Origin: Amycolatopsis rubida
GTDB lineage: Bacteria > Actinomycetota > Actinomycetes > Mycobacteriales > Pseudonocardiaceae
DNA length: 64,000 nt
NCBI RefSeq assembly: GCF_900115345.1
Contig: NZ_FOWC01000005.1
Span: 372,001 to 436,000 of the forward strand
Direction: 5' to 3'
Position 1 is the first letter of the stretch, and every line of letters begins with the position of its first letter. Position numbers and translations under genes: made by a program. Below the pieces are notes generated by a model, which worked only from the letters and a program-made list of their open reading frames with translations, ran no database searches and had not been told where the DNA came from. This document shows positions 7,662 to 17,112 of the stretch, piece after piece.

Positions 7662-9029
7662 TTACGAGACCGGCTGAGGCACGATCGGCGACCACACCGC
7701 CGTGTCCGCGCCGGGCCGGTGCGACGGGTGGTCCCAGTGCGGCGGCGCGCCCGGCAGTTCTCCGGCCATCCGCACCCGGGTCATCCGGCCGAAGTCGCTG
7801 TCGACCGTCTCCAGCACGTCCGTGTAGTCCGTTTCGGCCGGTTCCGGATCCTTGCGGCCCAAGGAATCCAGCCATCGTCCGGTGCCGGCGAGGGACAAGC
7901 GGGCGTGCCAGGTGCCGCCGTCGGTGGCCGTGCGGCGGATTGCCGTCATGATGGCGGCGGCGGTCAGCCAGCCGGTGGCGTGGTCGAGGGCTTGCGCGGG
8001 CAGCGGTGCGGGAGCGTCGGTGGCGTACTCCTCGGCAAGGCCGGACGACATCTGCACGAGGCTGTCGAAGCCGCGGCGGCGGGCCCAGGGGCCGGTCCAG
8101 CCGTACGCCGACACGTCGGCGATCACGAGGCCGGGGCGCAGTTCGGCGAGTTCTTCCGCGCCGAAGCCGATTCGGGCGAGTGCGCCGGGGCGGAAGGTCT
8201 GGAGGAGGACGTCCGCGCGGGCGATGAGCTTCTTCAGCTTCGCGCGGCCGCCTTCGGTGTCGAGCGCGATGAACGCGGAGCGCTTGCCCTGGCCGGTGTC
8301 CATGGTCAGGACCGGGATCCGCGGCAGGTGCGCGGCGCCGACGTGCAGCACGTTCGCGCCGTGTGCGGCCAGCACGCGGCCTGCGACGGGTCCGGCGAGC
8401 ACGTGCGTCAGTTCCAGCACGCGGACGCCGCCCATCGGGCGGTCCGAGTCGAACAGGGTGCGCTTCGGCGCGTCCCCGATGCGGTTCAGCTCGACCAGCG
8501 GCAGGTCTGCGACGGCCTGGCCTTGCGGGTGTGCCAGCCAGTCCTCGCGCGAGCGCATCAACGCTGCCGCGCCGCCCGCGGTCACCACGGCGGATTCGAC
8601 CTCGGCCGTGGTTTTCCCGGCCACGGCCTTGGTCACCGCTTCGCGGGTCGCCGGGACGCCGAGCGCCCAGCAGACCGCTGCCTCGTGCCGTGAGGTGTTG
8701 CAGTGCAGCTTGATCCAGCCGTCGGCGGCGCGGTAGTCGCCTGCGATGCGGCCCCACGGGCTCGGTCCGGGCTCGCCGTCGATGCGCAGCAGATGCTCGC
8801 TGCGGAACGCGGCGGCGGCGTGCCGGGTGTCGGCCGACACCGTGCCCGGGTCGATGCCGCGCAGCCGCAGCAGTTCACCGGCGGACAGGGTGGCCGCGGC
8901 GATGCTGGCGCTTGCCATGGCGGGGACCCGGAAGTGTCCGGGCAGCACTGATTCGTCGCCGGTCAAGGACACGGCGGGCAGCGGTTCCCCGGCGAGCGAC
9001 TGCCAGGCCCCGGCGAGTACGTCCTGCAC
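7662..9029 (-). CDS. Family III acyl-CoA transferase (CaiB/BaiF type)
   Basis: A 455-residue CoA-transferase of the CaiB/BaiF fold, which moves CoA between carboxylic acids through aspartyl intermediates. The core begins RVLELTHVLAGPVAGRVLAAHGANV and continues with the typical LDTEGGRAKLKKLIARADVLLQTFRPG. The N-terminal 150 residues are a second, weaker copy-like half, as in two-domain members. The substrate is not predictable. It starts with GTG 6 bases after the hemQ stop, so it is cotranscribed with hemE-hemY-hemQ although no haem step needs it. The role is open. Confidence 0.82.
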   Translation of the reverse strand: MQDVLAGAWQSLAGEPLPAVSLTGDESVLPGHFRVPAMASASIAAATLSAGELLRLRGIDPGTVSADTRHAAAAFRSEHLLRIDGEPGPSPWGRIAGDYRAADGWIKLHCNTSRHEAAVCWALGVPATREAVTKAVAGKTTAEVESAVVTAGGAAALMRSREDWLAHPQGQAVADLPLVELNRIGDAPKRTLFDSDRPMGGVRVLELTHVLAGPVAGRVLAAHGANVLHVGAAHLPRIPVLTMDTGQGKRSAFIALDTEGGRAKLKKLIARADVLLQTFRPGALARIGFGAEELAELRPGLVIADVSAYGWTGPWARRRGFDSLVQMSSGLAEEYATDAPAPLPAQALDHATGWLTAAAIMTAIRRTATDGGTWHARLSLAGTGRWLDSLGRKDPEPAETDYTDVLETVDSDFGRMTRVRMAGELPGAPPHWDHPSHRPGADTAVWSPIVPQPVS

Positions 9030-9035
9030 CGGCGG

Positions 9036-9728
9036 TTACGGCAGAGCCGCGACGAGCTCGGCGGGCGGCACCTTCGTGCCGGTGTAGAACGGGATTTCGA
9101 CGCGCACGTGGCGACGCGCCTCGGTGTTGCGCAGGTGGCGCATCAGGTCGACGATCCGGTGCAGTTCGTCGGCCTCGAAGGCGAGGATCCACTCGTAGTC
9201 GCCGAGCGCGAACGACGCGACCGTGTTAGCTCGCACGTCCGGGTAGTCCCGCGCCTCCTTGCCGTGGTCCGCCAGCATCTTGCGGCGTTCCTCGTCCGGC
9301 AGCAGGTACCAGTCGTAGGACCGGACGAACGGGTACACGCAGATGTACTTCCGCGCCTCCTCGCCGGCCAGGAACGCGGGCACGTGGCTCTTGTTGAACT
9401 CGGCGGGCCGGTGCAGCGCGGTCTGGCTCCAGACCGGCGTGGACGCGCGGCCGAGCGGCGTGCGCCGGAACCCGGTGTAGGCGGCCTGGACCTGCTCGAT
9501 CTCCTCGGCGTGCCACCAGATCAGGTAGTCCGCGTCGGCACGGAGGCCGGACACGTCGTACACGCCCCGGACGACGACGCCCTTGGCTTCGAGCCCGTCG
9601 AGGTACTCGGCCGTCTCGCGGCCCGCGGCGGCGCGGTCCTCCCCCAACTTCCCCGGTTCGATCCGGAAGACCGACCACATGGTGTAGCGGATCGTGTCGT
9701 TGAGTTCGTTGTAATTCAGCCGCGCCAT
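9036..9728 (-). CDS. hemQ: Coproheme decarboxylase (haem synthase) HemQ
   Basis: Last enzyme of the coproporphyrin-dependent haem pathway. It oxidatively decarboxylates coproheme to haem b with peroxide; cytoplasmic. The chlorite-dismutase-like fold is complete at 230 residues. It starts [11 protein letters not shown] and carries the conserved stretches [10 protein letters not shown] (proximal His region) and [12 protein letters not shown] (catalytic Tyr region of actinobacterial HemQ). The frame continues further upstream but homologues begin at this ATG, which has AGGATGGAG before it. It follows hemY by 46 bases, in the same order as M. tuberculosis Rv2678c-Rv2676c as I recall it. Confidence 0.92.
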   Translation of the reverse strand: MARLNYNELNDTIRYTMWSVFRIEPGKLGEDRAAAGRETAEYLDGLEAKGVVVRGVYDVSGLRADADYLIWWHAEEIEQVQAAYTGFRRTPLGRASTPVWSQTALHRPAEFNKSHVPAFLAGEEARKYICVYPFVRSYDWYLLPDEERRKMLADHGKEARDYPDVRANTVASFALGDYEWILAFEADELHRIVDLMRHLRNTEARRHVRVEIPFYTGTKVPPAELVAALP

Positions 9729-9774
9729 GACTCCATCCTGGCACTGCCGGCCCGGCGATCGCCATGGGGCTCCG

Positions 9775-11184
9775 TCACACGGAGAGCTGCTCCGCGATCC
9801 GCCGGGCAGCGGCGTCCGCCGTGGCCACGCACGCCGGCAGGCCGACGCCGTGCAGCGTGGCGCCCGCCACGGCCAGGCCCGGGACATCCGCCACTGCCGT
9901 CTCGATCCGCGTCACTCGCTCCAGGTGCCCGGTGCCGTATTGCGGGAGGCCGCCGCCCCACCGCGTCACCAGGGTGTCGATCGGCTTCGCGGTGACACCG
10001 GCGAGCCGGGCCAGGTCCGCGCGGACCGCCGCGACCAGGGAATCGTCGTCGCCGTTCACCGCGCCGGGCTCGCCGAACCGGCCGGCCGAACCGCGCACCA
10101 GCACCGGTCCGGCATCGCCGAGATGAGCCCACTTGTTCGACGAAAACGTGAACGCCTTGGCCGCGTACGGCACGCCTTCCGCGTCCCGCTCCCCCGCGCC
10201 GATGAGGATTCCGGACGCGTCCGGCAGCTCAGTGCCCGGCGGGAACGCGAACGCGACGACCGCCATCGACGCCAGTTCGACCTCGCCGAACGCGGTCGAG
10301 GCCGCCGGGGCCACGCCGTCGAGCAGTTTCCGGGCGGCTGGCGCGGGCACTGCGAGCAGCACCGCGTCCGCGTCCACCGGGCTGCCGGCAGGCGCGTGCG
10401 CCGGCGCGGCAGCACCGAATTCGAGACGCCATCCAGACGGCGTCCGCGCCAGTGCGCGGACCGTCGACGAAGTGCGCAGCTCAGCGCCGGAAAGCTCCAG
10501 CAACCGGTCGAGCAATCCCCGCAAGCCGCCGGTCAGACTGCCGAAAACCGGCGCGGTGCCCGGCGTTTTCGGCAGCAGCGACGACGCGGCCTCGGTGAGC
10601 GAACCCGCTCCGCCTTCGACCGCGTCGGCCAGTCCGGGCATCGTCGCGCGGAGGCCGAGACCGTCGGCGCCGCCCGCGTAAACGCCGCCCAGCAGCGGAT
10701 CGACCAGCCGGTCCACCAGTTCGCCGCCGAAGCGCGTGCGCAGCAGCGGCCCGAGCGGCACATCGCCTTCGCCCAGGTCGACGGGGCCGAGCGAACGTTC
10801 CTTCTCGACCGCGATCCGCCCGTCGTCGGACAGCACGCCCGCGACCGCGTCCGCGGACGCCGGGACTCCCATCACCGTGCCGGGCGGCAGGCTCCGCACC
10901 GAACCGCCGGCGTGGATTGTGGCGCGCGCCTTCGTCGGATGCACCAGGCGATCGGCGAGGCCGACCTCCTCGACCAGCGAAACCATCTCGGGCCGGCGGG
11001 CGAGGAACGCTTCGGCTCCGACGTCGTAGCTGACTCCGCCGACCTCCGCCGTGCGCAGTTTGCCGCCGATCGCGGCCGTGCTCTCGAAAACGGTGATCGT
11101 CACCCGGTCGCCGAGCAGCCTGCGCAACCGGTACGCCGCGGACAGCCCGGAGATCCCGCCGCCGACGACCGCGACGTGTTTCAC
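9775..11184 (-). CDS. hemY: Coproporphyrinogen III oxidase / protoporphyrinogen-oxidase family flavoenzyme
   Basis: FAD enzyme of 469 residues that oxidises coproporphyrinogen III to coproporphyrin III in Gram-positive haem synthesis (CgoX, also called HemY or HemG). The FAD-binding motif [15 protein letters not shown] is at residues 5-19, followed by [13 protein letters not shown]. The C-terminal FAD contact region ends [18 protein letters not shown]. The GTG start overlaps the hemE stop (GTGA), so translation is coupled. With HemQ downstream, the coproporphyrin route rather than the protoporphyrin route is implied. Confidence 0.92.
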   Translation of the reverse strand: MKHVAVVGGGISGLSAAYRLRRLLGDRVTITVFESTAAIGGKLRTAEVGGVSYDVGAEAFLARRPEMVSLVEEVGLADRLVHPTKARATIHAGGSVRSLPPGTVMGVPASADAVAGVLSDDGRIAVEKERSLGPVDLGEGDVPLGPLLRTRFGGELVDRLVDPLLGGVYAGGADGLGLRATMPGLADAVEGGAGSLTEAASSLLPKTPGTAPVFGSLTGGLRGLLDRLLELSGAELRTSSTVRALARTPSGWRLEFGAAAPAHAPAGSPVDADAVLLAVPAPAARKLLDGVAPAASTAFGEVELASMAVVAFAFPPGTELPDASGILIGAGERDAEGVPYAAKAFTFSSNKWAHLGDAGPVLVRGSAGRFGEPGAVNGDDDSLVAAVRADLARLAGVTAKPIDTLVTRWGGGLPQYGTGHLERVTRIETAVADVPGLAVAGATLHGVGLPACVATADAAARRIAEQLSV

Positions 11185-12263
11185 AGCGAGTGCACCAGGT
11201 CGACGACCCGCTTCAGCACCTCCGGGTCGACGCCCGGCAGCACACCGTGGCCGAGGTTGAACACGTGCCCGCGAGCGGCGCGGCCTTCTTCGACGATCCG
11301 GCGCACCTCGGCCTCCAGGACCGGCCACGACGCGGACAGCAGCGCCGGGTCGAGGTTGCCCTGCACCGGCACCTTGCCGCCGAGCCGGTGGACCGCGACG
11401 TCGAGCGGGATCCGCCAGTCGACGCCGACCACGTCCGCGCCCGCCTCGCGCATCGCGCCGAGCAGCTCGCCGGTGCCGACGCCGAAGTGGATCCGCGGCA
11501 CGCCGTACTCCCCGGCCACGGCCAGCACCCGGGTCGAATGCGGCAGCACGAACTCGCGGTAGTCGCGCTCGGACAGCGCACCGGCCCACGAGTCGAACAG
11601 CTGCACCGCGTCGACGCCCGCGTCGAGCTGGGCGCGCAGGAACGTGGCGGCGATGTCGGCGAGGCGCGCGGCGAGGTCGTGCCAGACCTCGGGCCGCGAG
11701 TGCATCAACGCCTTGGTGTGCTCGTGGTTGCGGCTCGGGCCGCCCTCGATCAGGTAGCTGGCCAGCGTGAACGGCGCGCCGGCGAACCCGATCAGCGGCG
11801 TTTCGCCGAGCCGCTCCACGAGCAGCCGGACGCCCTCGGCGACCTTCCCGACCTGCTCCGGTTCAAGCTTCGGCAGCGCGCGCACGGCGTCCGCGTCGCG
11901 CACCGGCGAGGCCACGACCGGGCCGGTGCCGGGGACGATGTCGATGTCGACGCCCGCCGCTTTGAGCGGGACCACGATGTCGCTGAACAGGATCGCCGCG
12001 TCGACACCGAGCCTGCGGACCGGCTGCATCGTGATCTCGGCGAGCATCTCGGGGTCGAAGCACGCGTCGAGCATCGGCACGCCCTCGCGCAGCGCGCGGT
12101 ACTCCGGCAGCGAACGACCGGCCTGGCGCATGAACCACACCGGGACGTGCGCGGACCGCTCCCCGCGCGCGGCGGCGAGGAAAGCCGAGCCGGGCAGGGC
12201 GCGACGGGGCGAAACGGGCGGGGCGCCGACGGGCGCGGACGAAACCTGAGGCACGAACCCCAT
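11181..12263 (-). CDS. hemE: Uroporphyrinogen III decarboxylase
   Basis: Decarboxylates the four acetate side chains of uroporphyrinogen III to give coproporphyrinogen III; cytoplasmic dimer. The signature [17 protein letters not shown] is near residues 41-57. [18 protein letters not shown] and the C-terminal [11 protein letters not shown] are also present. The start ATG 12263 gives 360 residues, the normal length. The open frame runs further upstream through low-complexity sequence that is not homologous. First gene of the hemE-hemY-hemQ-CoA-transferase operon. Confidence 0.93.
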   Translation of the reverse strand: MGFVPQVSSAPVGAPPVSPRRALPGSAFLAAARGERSAHVPVWFMRQAGRSLPEYRALREGVPMLDACFDPEMLAEITMQPVRRLGVDAAILFSDIVVPLKAAGVDIDIVPGTGPVVASPVRDADAVRALPKLEPEQVGKVAEGVRLLVERLGETPLIGFAGAPFTLASYLIEGGPSRNHEHTKALMHSRPEVWHDLAARLADIAATFLRAQLDAGVDAVQLFDSWAGALSERDYREFVLPHSTRVLAVAGEYGVPRIHFGVGTGELLGAMREAGADVVGVDWRIPLDVAVHRLGGKVPVQGNLDPALLSASWPVLEAEVRRIVEEGRAARGHVFNLGHGVLPGVDPEVLKRVVDLVHSL

Positions 12264-12389
12264 GGTTCCACGCGGGCCCGACAGTCCCGGGCCGCCCCGG
12301 GCCAGGATCGGATTTCGCCGCGTAGCGTGCGCGCGGCTCGCCTCGGATTCGGTGACCTCCGCCTGATCGCAGTGCGGCATTCGTAGCGC

Positions 12390-12800
12390 GCTGCGCCGGA
12401 CGAGGCGTTGGCGCGCCGGAACGAGCAGGCGAGACGCGGGCTGGACGGGCGGCGGGCAGCAACGGGGCGGGCAGCGAGACGACGGGCCAGGCGGGTGGGC
12501 AGCGAGACGGCCAGGCAACGCGGGATGGACAACGAGGCAGCCGACGGGGTGGACGACAAGGCAGCCGAGCAAGACGGGGACGGGCATGAGCGGCAAGCCT
12601 CGATGGGGCGGAGGCGTGGCCACGGGGCAAGGTGCGGTCAGCGGCCAGGGGCAAGGTGGGGCCAGCGGCCAGGGGCAACGTGCGGCCAGCGGCAACGCGG
12701 TGCCAGCGGCAACGTGCGGTCAGCGGTCAGCGGCCACGTGCGGCCAGCGGCAACGTGCGGCCAGCGGCAACGTGCGGCAAGCGGCCAGCGGCAAGGTCAA
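12390..12800. repeat. Degenerate GC-rich short tandem repeats between hemE and the DUF3000 gene
   Basis: From about 12600 to 12800 a 17-18 bp unit close to CAGCGGCAACGTGCGGC recurs about ten times with small changes. From 12440 to 12540 a second family (GGGCAGCGAGAC) recurs. The block fills most of the 694-bp gap 12264-12957. Frames across it code only low-complexity Arg/Gly/Ala peptides. I see no gene or RNA in the rest of the gap apart from the -10 box before the DUF3000 gene. Confidence 0.8.
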
Positions 12801-12945
12801 CGGTGAGGAGTGAGCGAGGCGAGAGCCAAGCTCGGAGCGGAGTGCGAGGCCGGGGTGCGGGGCAGAAGGACAGCCGAAGCCGTCCCGCGGGTCGCGGGTG
12901 GGTCTCGCTCGGCGCGCCTGCGTCCGCAACCGGGTGTCGCCGCCC

Positions 12946-12957
12946 TACAGTCGGAGC
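12946..12957 (+). promoter_or_regulatory. -10 box of a likely leaderless DUF3000 transcript
   Basis: TACAGT at 12946-12951 is followed after 6 bases by the GTG at 12958. This is the spacing expected when transcription starts at the start codon, which supports that codon. Confidence 0.5.
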
Positions 12958-13521
12958 GTGACCGCGATGACGCCAGTGCCCGATCTCTTCCGCGAAGCCG
13001 TCGCGGCGCTGCAAGCCGTCCGGCCGCGCCCGGAGATCAGCCTGGAGACGATGCGTGCGCCGCAGCGGCTCGCGCCGTGGTCCTACGCGTTGAGCTGCGA
13101 TGTCTCCGGACCCGCGGACGTGCTGGCGTCCGGCAGGCTGGTGCTGCTGCACGACCCGGACGGCCAGGAGGGCTGGGACGGCGTGCTGCGGCTGGTCATG
13201 TACGTGCGCGCCGAGCTCGACCGCGAGCTGGCCACGGATCCGTTCCTGCCCGCGGTCGGCTGGTCGTGGCTCACCGACGCGCTGGAGGCCTCCGGCGCTT
13301 CGTGGAAGGCGCTCGGCGGCACCGTCACCGAGACGTCCTCGGCCCGGTTCGGCGACATCTCCGGTCCGGCTCGCACGGACGACCTCGAACTGCGGGCGTC
13401 CTGGACCCCGACCGACGCCGCGCTCGGGCCGCACGGGCTCGCGTTCTGCCAGGTGATGGCGAGCGTCGTGGGGCTGCCCCCGGTGGGCGTCACGCTGTTC
13501 GAGCAGCGGCAGAGCTCCTGA
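12958..13521 (+). CDS. DUF3000 family protein
   Basis: A soluble 187-residue protein of unknown function, restricted to actinobacteria and kept next to hemE and RNase D in many of them (Rv2680 in M. tuberculosis, as I recall). The conserved core reads FREAVAALQAVRPRPEISLE, then RLAPWSYALSC, then GRLVLLHDPDGQEGWDG and a C-terminal RASWTPTD segment. No enzyme motif, signal peptide or membrane helix is visible. Start choice: GTG 12958 fits a leaderless message; ATG 12967, three codons later, is the alternative. Confidence 0.82.
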   Translation: MTAMTPVPDLFREAVAALQAVRPRPEISLETMRAPQRLAPWSYALSCDVSGPADVLASGRLVLLHDPDGQEGWDGVLRLVMYVRAELDRELATDPFLPAVGWSWLTDALEASGASWKALGGTVTETSSARFGDISGPARTDDLELRASWTPTDAALGPHGLAFCQVMASVVGLPPVGVTLFEQRQSS

Positions 13522-14193
13522 TTTCCTAAGTTCACCCGGTCGGGCAGCGTCTTCGCGGCGCTTGCACGCGCACGAACGCGCTTTCCCGGGCGGATCCGGG
13601 CCCTCCCGGCACCCCGCGGAGATCTTCGGCGGGGCTTCCGGGCGTCCGCCGCCGACTGTCCATTGTGGACTTCCGAGGCCGCCGCCCCGGATGCCGCACG
13701 TTCGTGGCCGGGCGTGATCACAGGCAGTGAACCCCCGGTAACCAGCTTCGACGCGGTTCCGGACCCGTTTCCGGCGCTTCCGGCACGGCGCGGGCGGCCG
13801 GGCGGTGCGCGCGGCAAAACATGAAAGAAAATGATCTTGCCCCGGCCGAGGCGCATTTCCGGGTCCGGACCGCCGGGGCCACGACCGCTCTCCGCAAGCA
13901 CCCGCAGGTGCACGAGCCATCTGCACGCCCGTTTCGTTGCCGGTAACTCAGGTGCATCGCGGCCCGGTCGTCAGTCGTTAACAAGACTCCGATCGTTAGT
14001 CCGATCGTGTTACAACGACCTCGCTGAGTGACGAACTGTTTCGGATAGATACCCATTCGATCCCCCCGCAACGGCGTCCGGACGGCTACAGCGCCTGGGA
14101 CGACACCACTTTCGGTCTAAAGCTGGCGCGGCTGAACGGCCGAAGGTCCCGGTGCCGGTCGGGGGGCACGACCGACTCCAGGGAGGTAGTGAC
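13522..14193. other. Intergenic region before the NarL-type regulator
   Basis: A gap of 672 bp without a supportable gene. It contains the palindrome GTCCATTGTGGAC at 13658-13670, also seen elsewhere in the window. A direct repeat TCCGATCGT lies at 13988-13996 and 14000-14008 (period 12) near AT-richer sequence. That pair could be an operator for the regulator downstream. The stretch 13530-13830 shows nothing I can name. Confidence 0.5.
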
Positions 14194-14910
14194 GTGGCTA
14201 CCGTCGGCTTATCTCAGGCCGTCCGATCCACGCCAGCCGGCGCCTTGCCGGCGAGCATGGTTCCGCACCCGCGGGAAGAGCTTTTTTCCGTGTTGGTGGT
14301 CGATGACCACCCGCTGTTGAGGGAGGCAATCGCAGCACGACTCGCACAAATGGGTGCGGGCACTGTCCACGAAGCCGCCACGGTGGCCGAGGCGAGGGCG
14401 CGAGCACAGGCCACCGGCCCGTGCGACCTGGCGATCCTCGATCTCGGACTGCCGGACGGCAGCGGCATCGAGCTGGTTACGGAACTCCGTAGCCACGGCT
14501 GGCCGCGCGTGGTGGTCCTGGCATCCTCTGACGACCCGTACGCGGTGCGCTCCGCGTTCCAGGCCGGAGCTCAGGCGTACCTGCTGAAGTCGGCGTCGCC
14601 GGTGGTAGTCACCGACGGCGTGCGCCGGGTTCTCGAAGGCGGCGTTTACGCCGACCCGAGCGTGGCCCCGGTCCTGGCGACCGGCACGCGAGTGGCGGGC
14701 ACCGACAACACCCCGCGCGAGCTGTCGGCTCGCGAGGTGGAGGTGCTCCAGCTCGTCGCGGACGGGCAGTCGAACAAGGAGATCGGGGAGGAGCTTTCCC
14801 TCTCCGCGCTCACCGTCAAGTCCCACCTGTCCCGCATCGGGCGCAAGCTCGGCACGGGCGACCGGGCGCAGATGGTCGCGCTGGCGATGCGAGCCGGCGT
14901 GATCCGCTGA
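14194..14910 (+). CDS. NarL/LuxR-family response regulator (orphan)
   Basis: A 238-residue regulator. The receiver domain at residues 30-150 has the acidic pair in VVDDHP, the phospho-acceptor Asp in AILDLGLPDG and the Lys in YLLKSAS. The C-terminal LuxR-type helix-turn-helix near 175-230 contains LSAREVEVLQLVADGQSNKEI. GTG 14194 is preceded by GGGAGG at 8 bases. No sensor kinase lies beside it, so its signal input is unknown. It sits between DUF3000 and RNase D, a place it seems to share with other actinomycetes. Confidence 0.88.
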   Translation: MATVGLSQAVRSTPAGALPASMVPHPREELFSVLVVDDHPLLREAIAARLAQMGAGTVHEAATVAEARARAQATGPCDLAILDLGLPDGSGIELVTELRSHGWPRVVVLASSDDPYAVRSAFQAGAQAYLLKSASPVVVTDGVRRVLEGGVYADPSVAPVLATGTRVAGTDNTPRELSAREVEVLQLVADGQSNKEIGEELSLSALTVKSHLSRIGRKLGTGDRAQMVALAMRAGVIR

Positions 14911-14981
14911 CGACGACGAACCACGTCCCTGCGGGGCGGGCGGACCAGGCGCGGTCCGCCCGTCCCGTAGGGTCGTCGGAC

Positions 14982-16253
14982 ATGGGAACTGCACAGGCGG
15001 ACGGAGCCCGGACCGGAGACGAGACCACCGAGAACTCCGGGGCCTCCCGAACGCCGGTGCTGCTCCGGGAACCGGCGGAAGGCACCCCTCCGGTCGTGGC
15101 CGAGCCCGGCGCGCTCGCCGAGGCGTGCGCGCGGCTCGCCGCGGGCACGGGCGCCGTCGCGGTGGACACCGAACGGGCGTCGGGCTACCGCTACTGGCCC
15201 AAGGCCTACCTCGTCCAGCTGCGCCGCGAAGGCTCCGGCACGGTGCTGATCGACCCGATCGCGCTCGCCGACGACCTCGCCGCGCTGCGGGACGTCCTCA
15301 ACGACACCGAATGGGTGCTGCACGCCGCGTCCCAGGATCTGCCCTGCCTGGCGGAGCTGGACCTGCGCCCGCGATCGCTGTTCGACACCGAACTGGCCGG
15401 ACGGCTGGCCGGGTACGAACGCGTCGCGCTCGGCACGCTCGTGGAGCTGCTGCTCGGGTACACGCTCGAAAAGGGGCACAGCGCCGCGGACTGGTCTAAG
15501 CGTCCGCTGCCGATCGACTGGCTCAACTACGCCGCGCTCGACGTCGAACTGCTCAACGAACTGCGCGAGAAGCTCGAAGCCGAGCTGGCGGCGCAGGGCA
15601 AGCTGGAGTGGGCGCGGCAGGAGTTCGAGGCCGTGCGCACCGCTCCCCCGCCCGCGCCGCGCGCCGAACCGTGGCGCCGGACGTCCGGGGTGCACAAGAT
15701 CCGCAGCCCGCGCGGCCTCGCCGCGGTGCGGGAGATGTGGCAAGCCCGCGACGAGCTGGCTCGCAAACGCGACCGCGCGCCGAGCCGGATCCTGCCCGAC
15801 AGCGCGATCGTCAACGCGGTGACCGCCGACCCGAAGACGGTCGAGGAACTCCAGGCGCTGCCGGTGTTCAGCGGACGCGTGCAGCGCAAGTACACCGCCA
15901 GCTGGCTGCGGCACCTCCAGGCGGCCAAAGCGCTGCCGGCGAGCGAGCTGCCGAGCCCGAGCCAGCCCTCCGACGGTCCGCCGCCGGTGAACCGCTGGGC
16001 CGACAAGGACCCCGACGCCGCTGCTCGGCTCGCCGCCGCGCGGGCCGCGTTGGCCGCGATCGCGGAGGACCGCAAGCTGCCGGTGGAGAACCTTCTGCTG
16101 CCGGATCTGGTCCGGCGGACCTGCTGGCGGCCCCCGGCCGACCTCGCGGAGGACTCGGTCGCGGACGCGCTGCGGGCGGGCGGGGCGCGGCCGTGGCAGG
16201 TGGAGCTGACCGTGGCGGCGCTGAGCAAGGCGTTGCACAGCACAGCTTCCTGA
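14982..16253 (+). CDS. rnd: Ribonuclease D (DEDD 3'-5' exonuclease with HRDC domain)
   Basis: A 3'-5' exoribonuclease for stable-RNA trimming. The DEDD exonuclease domain at about residues 35-215 shows the first acidic motif in VAVDTERASGYRYWP, the second in LFDTELAGRLAGYERVALG, and the third in NYAALDVELLNEL. An HRDC domain follows near 235-320 (RSPRGLAAVREMWQARDELA), then an actinobacterial C-terminal extension. A TAGGGT box at 14968-14973 lies 8 bases before the ATG, so the message may be leaderless. The length of 423 residues is normal for actinobacteria. Confidence 0.9.
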   Translation: MGTAQADGARTGDETTENSGASRTPVLLREPAEGTPPVVAEPGALAEACARLAAGTGAVAVDTERASGYRYWPKAYLVQLRREGSGTVLIDPIALADDLAALRDVLNDTEWVLHAASQDLPCLAELDLRPRSLFDTELAGRLAGYERVALGTLVELLLGYTLEKGHSAADWSKRPLPIDWLNYAALDVELLNELREKLEAELAAQGKLEWARQEFEAVRTAPPPAPRAEPWRRTSGVHKIRSPRGLAAVREMWQARDELARKRDRAPSRILPDSAIVNAVTADPKTVEELQALPVFSGRVQRKYTASWLRHLQAAKALPASELPSPSQPSDGPPPVNRWADKDPDAAARLAAARAALAAIAEDRKLPVENLLLPDLVRRTCWRPPADLAEDSVADALRAGGARPWQVELTVAALSKALHSTAS

Positions 16254-16296
16254 CCCGCCTCGGGTGGTTCAGACCGCTAGGTGAGGAGATGAGACC

Positions 16297-17061
16297 TCAC
16301 GAACGGCGACGAGCCGGCCGGCGATAGCCGAGCGACCGCGCCACGCCGGTCGCCGTGGTGACCACCGCGGGCACCAGATGGGCCACCGAGGTCGTCTCCC
16401 GGCGGCCCACGACCGCGACCGCGGCGGTGACCCGGGAGGTCGCGTCGCGGATCGGAGCGGCGACCGCGACCGCGTCGTCGGCGAGCTGGCGGTCGGCGAC
16501 GCAGTAGCCGGTGCGGGCGATGTCGGCGAGTTCGACGCGCAGGGTCTCCGGGTCGGTCGTGGTGTGCGGGGTTTCCGCCGGGATCGGGCTGGTCAGCGCG
16601 GATTCGCGGGTATCCGCGGCGGCGTGCGCGAGCAGCACCCGGCCGGTGGCGGTGGTGGTCGCGGGAAGGCGGCTGCCGGTCGTGGTCAGGATGCCCACCG
16701 AGCGGTGTCCGGCCAGCCTGGCCAGGAACACGACGTCGGTTCCGTCCAGCACGGACAGGTGCACGTTCTCGCCGGTCGCGTCGAACAGGTCGCCCAGGTA
16801 CGGCAGGGCGATTTCGCGGATCGACGCCCTGGCCAGCGACAGCGAGCCCAGCTCCCACAGTTTCAGCCCGAGGTGGTAGCCGCCGTGGTCGTCGCGGGCC
16901 AGCGCCCCCCATCCGGCCAGTTCGCCGACCAGCCGGTGCGCCGTGCTCAGCGGCAGGCTCGCGGACTGGGCGATTTCGGTCAGGGAAAGGACCGGCGTCC
17001 GCGGGCTGAAGCAGTCCAGCACCGACAGCAGCCGCGCCGCCGCGGTGGGTCTGGCTTCCAT
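16297..17061 (-). CDS. IclR-family transcriptional regulator
   Basis: A 254-residue regulator. The N-terminal winged helix (LTEIAQSASLPLSTAHRLVGEL, residues 25-46) is followed by the IclR effector domain with GENVHLSVLDGTDVVFLARL and a C-terminal DDAVAVAAPIRD. It is divergent from the dehydrogenase cassette at 17113 with only 51 bases between the start codons, so it very probably controls that cassette and itself. The effector is likely the cassette's hydroxy- or amino-acid substrate (inference). Confidence 0.9.
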   Translation of the reverse strand: MEARPTAAARLLSVLDCFSPRTPVLSLTEIAQSASLPLSTAHRLVGELAGWGALARDDHGGYHLGLKLWELGSLSLARASIREIALPYLGDLFDATGENVHLSVLDGTDVVFLARLAGHRSVGILTTTGSRLPATTTATGRVLLAHAAADTRESALTSPIPAETPHTTTDPETLRVELADIARTGYCVADRQLADDAVAVAAPIRDATSRVTAAVAVVGRRETTSVAHLVPAVVTTATGVARSLGYRRPARRRS

Positions 17062-17112
17062 GTGGCGGAAGTCTGATTGAGGCCGGGCCGCGACGCAAGG
17101 GACACTGCGGGC

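Noticed and set aside
12408-12961. Plus-strand frames with Gly/Gln/Arg-rich products
   Set aside because: They only translate the short tandem repeats; no ribosome site or homology.
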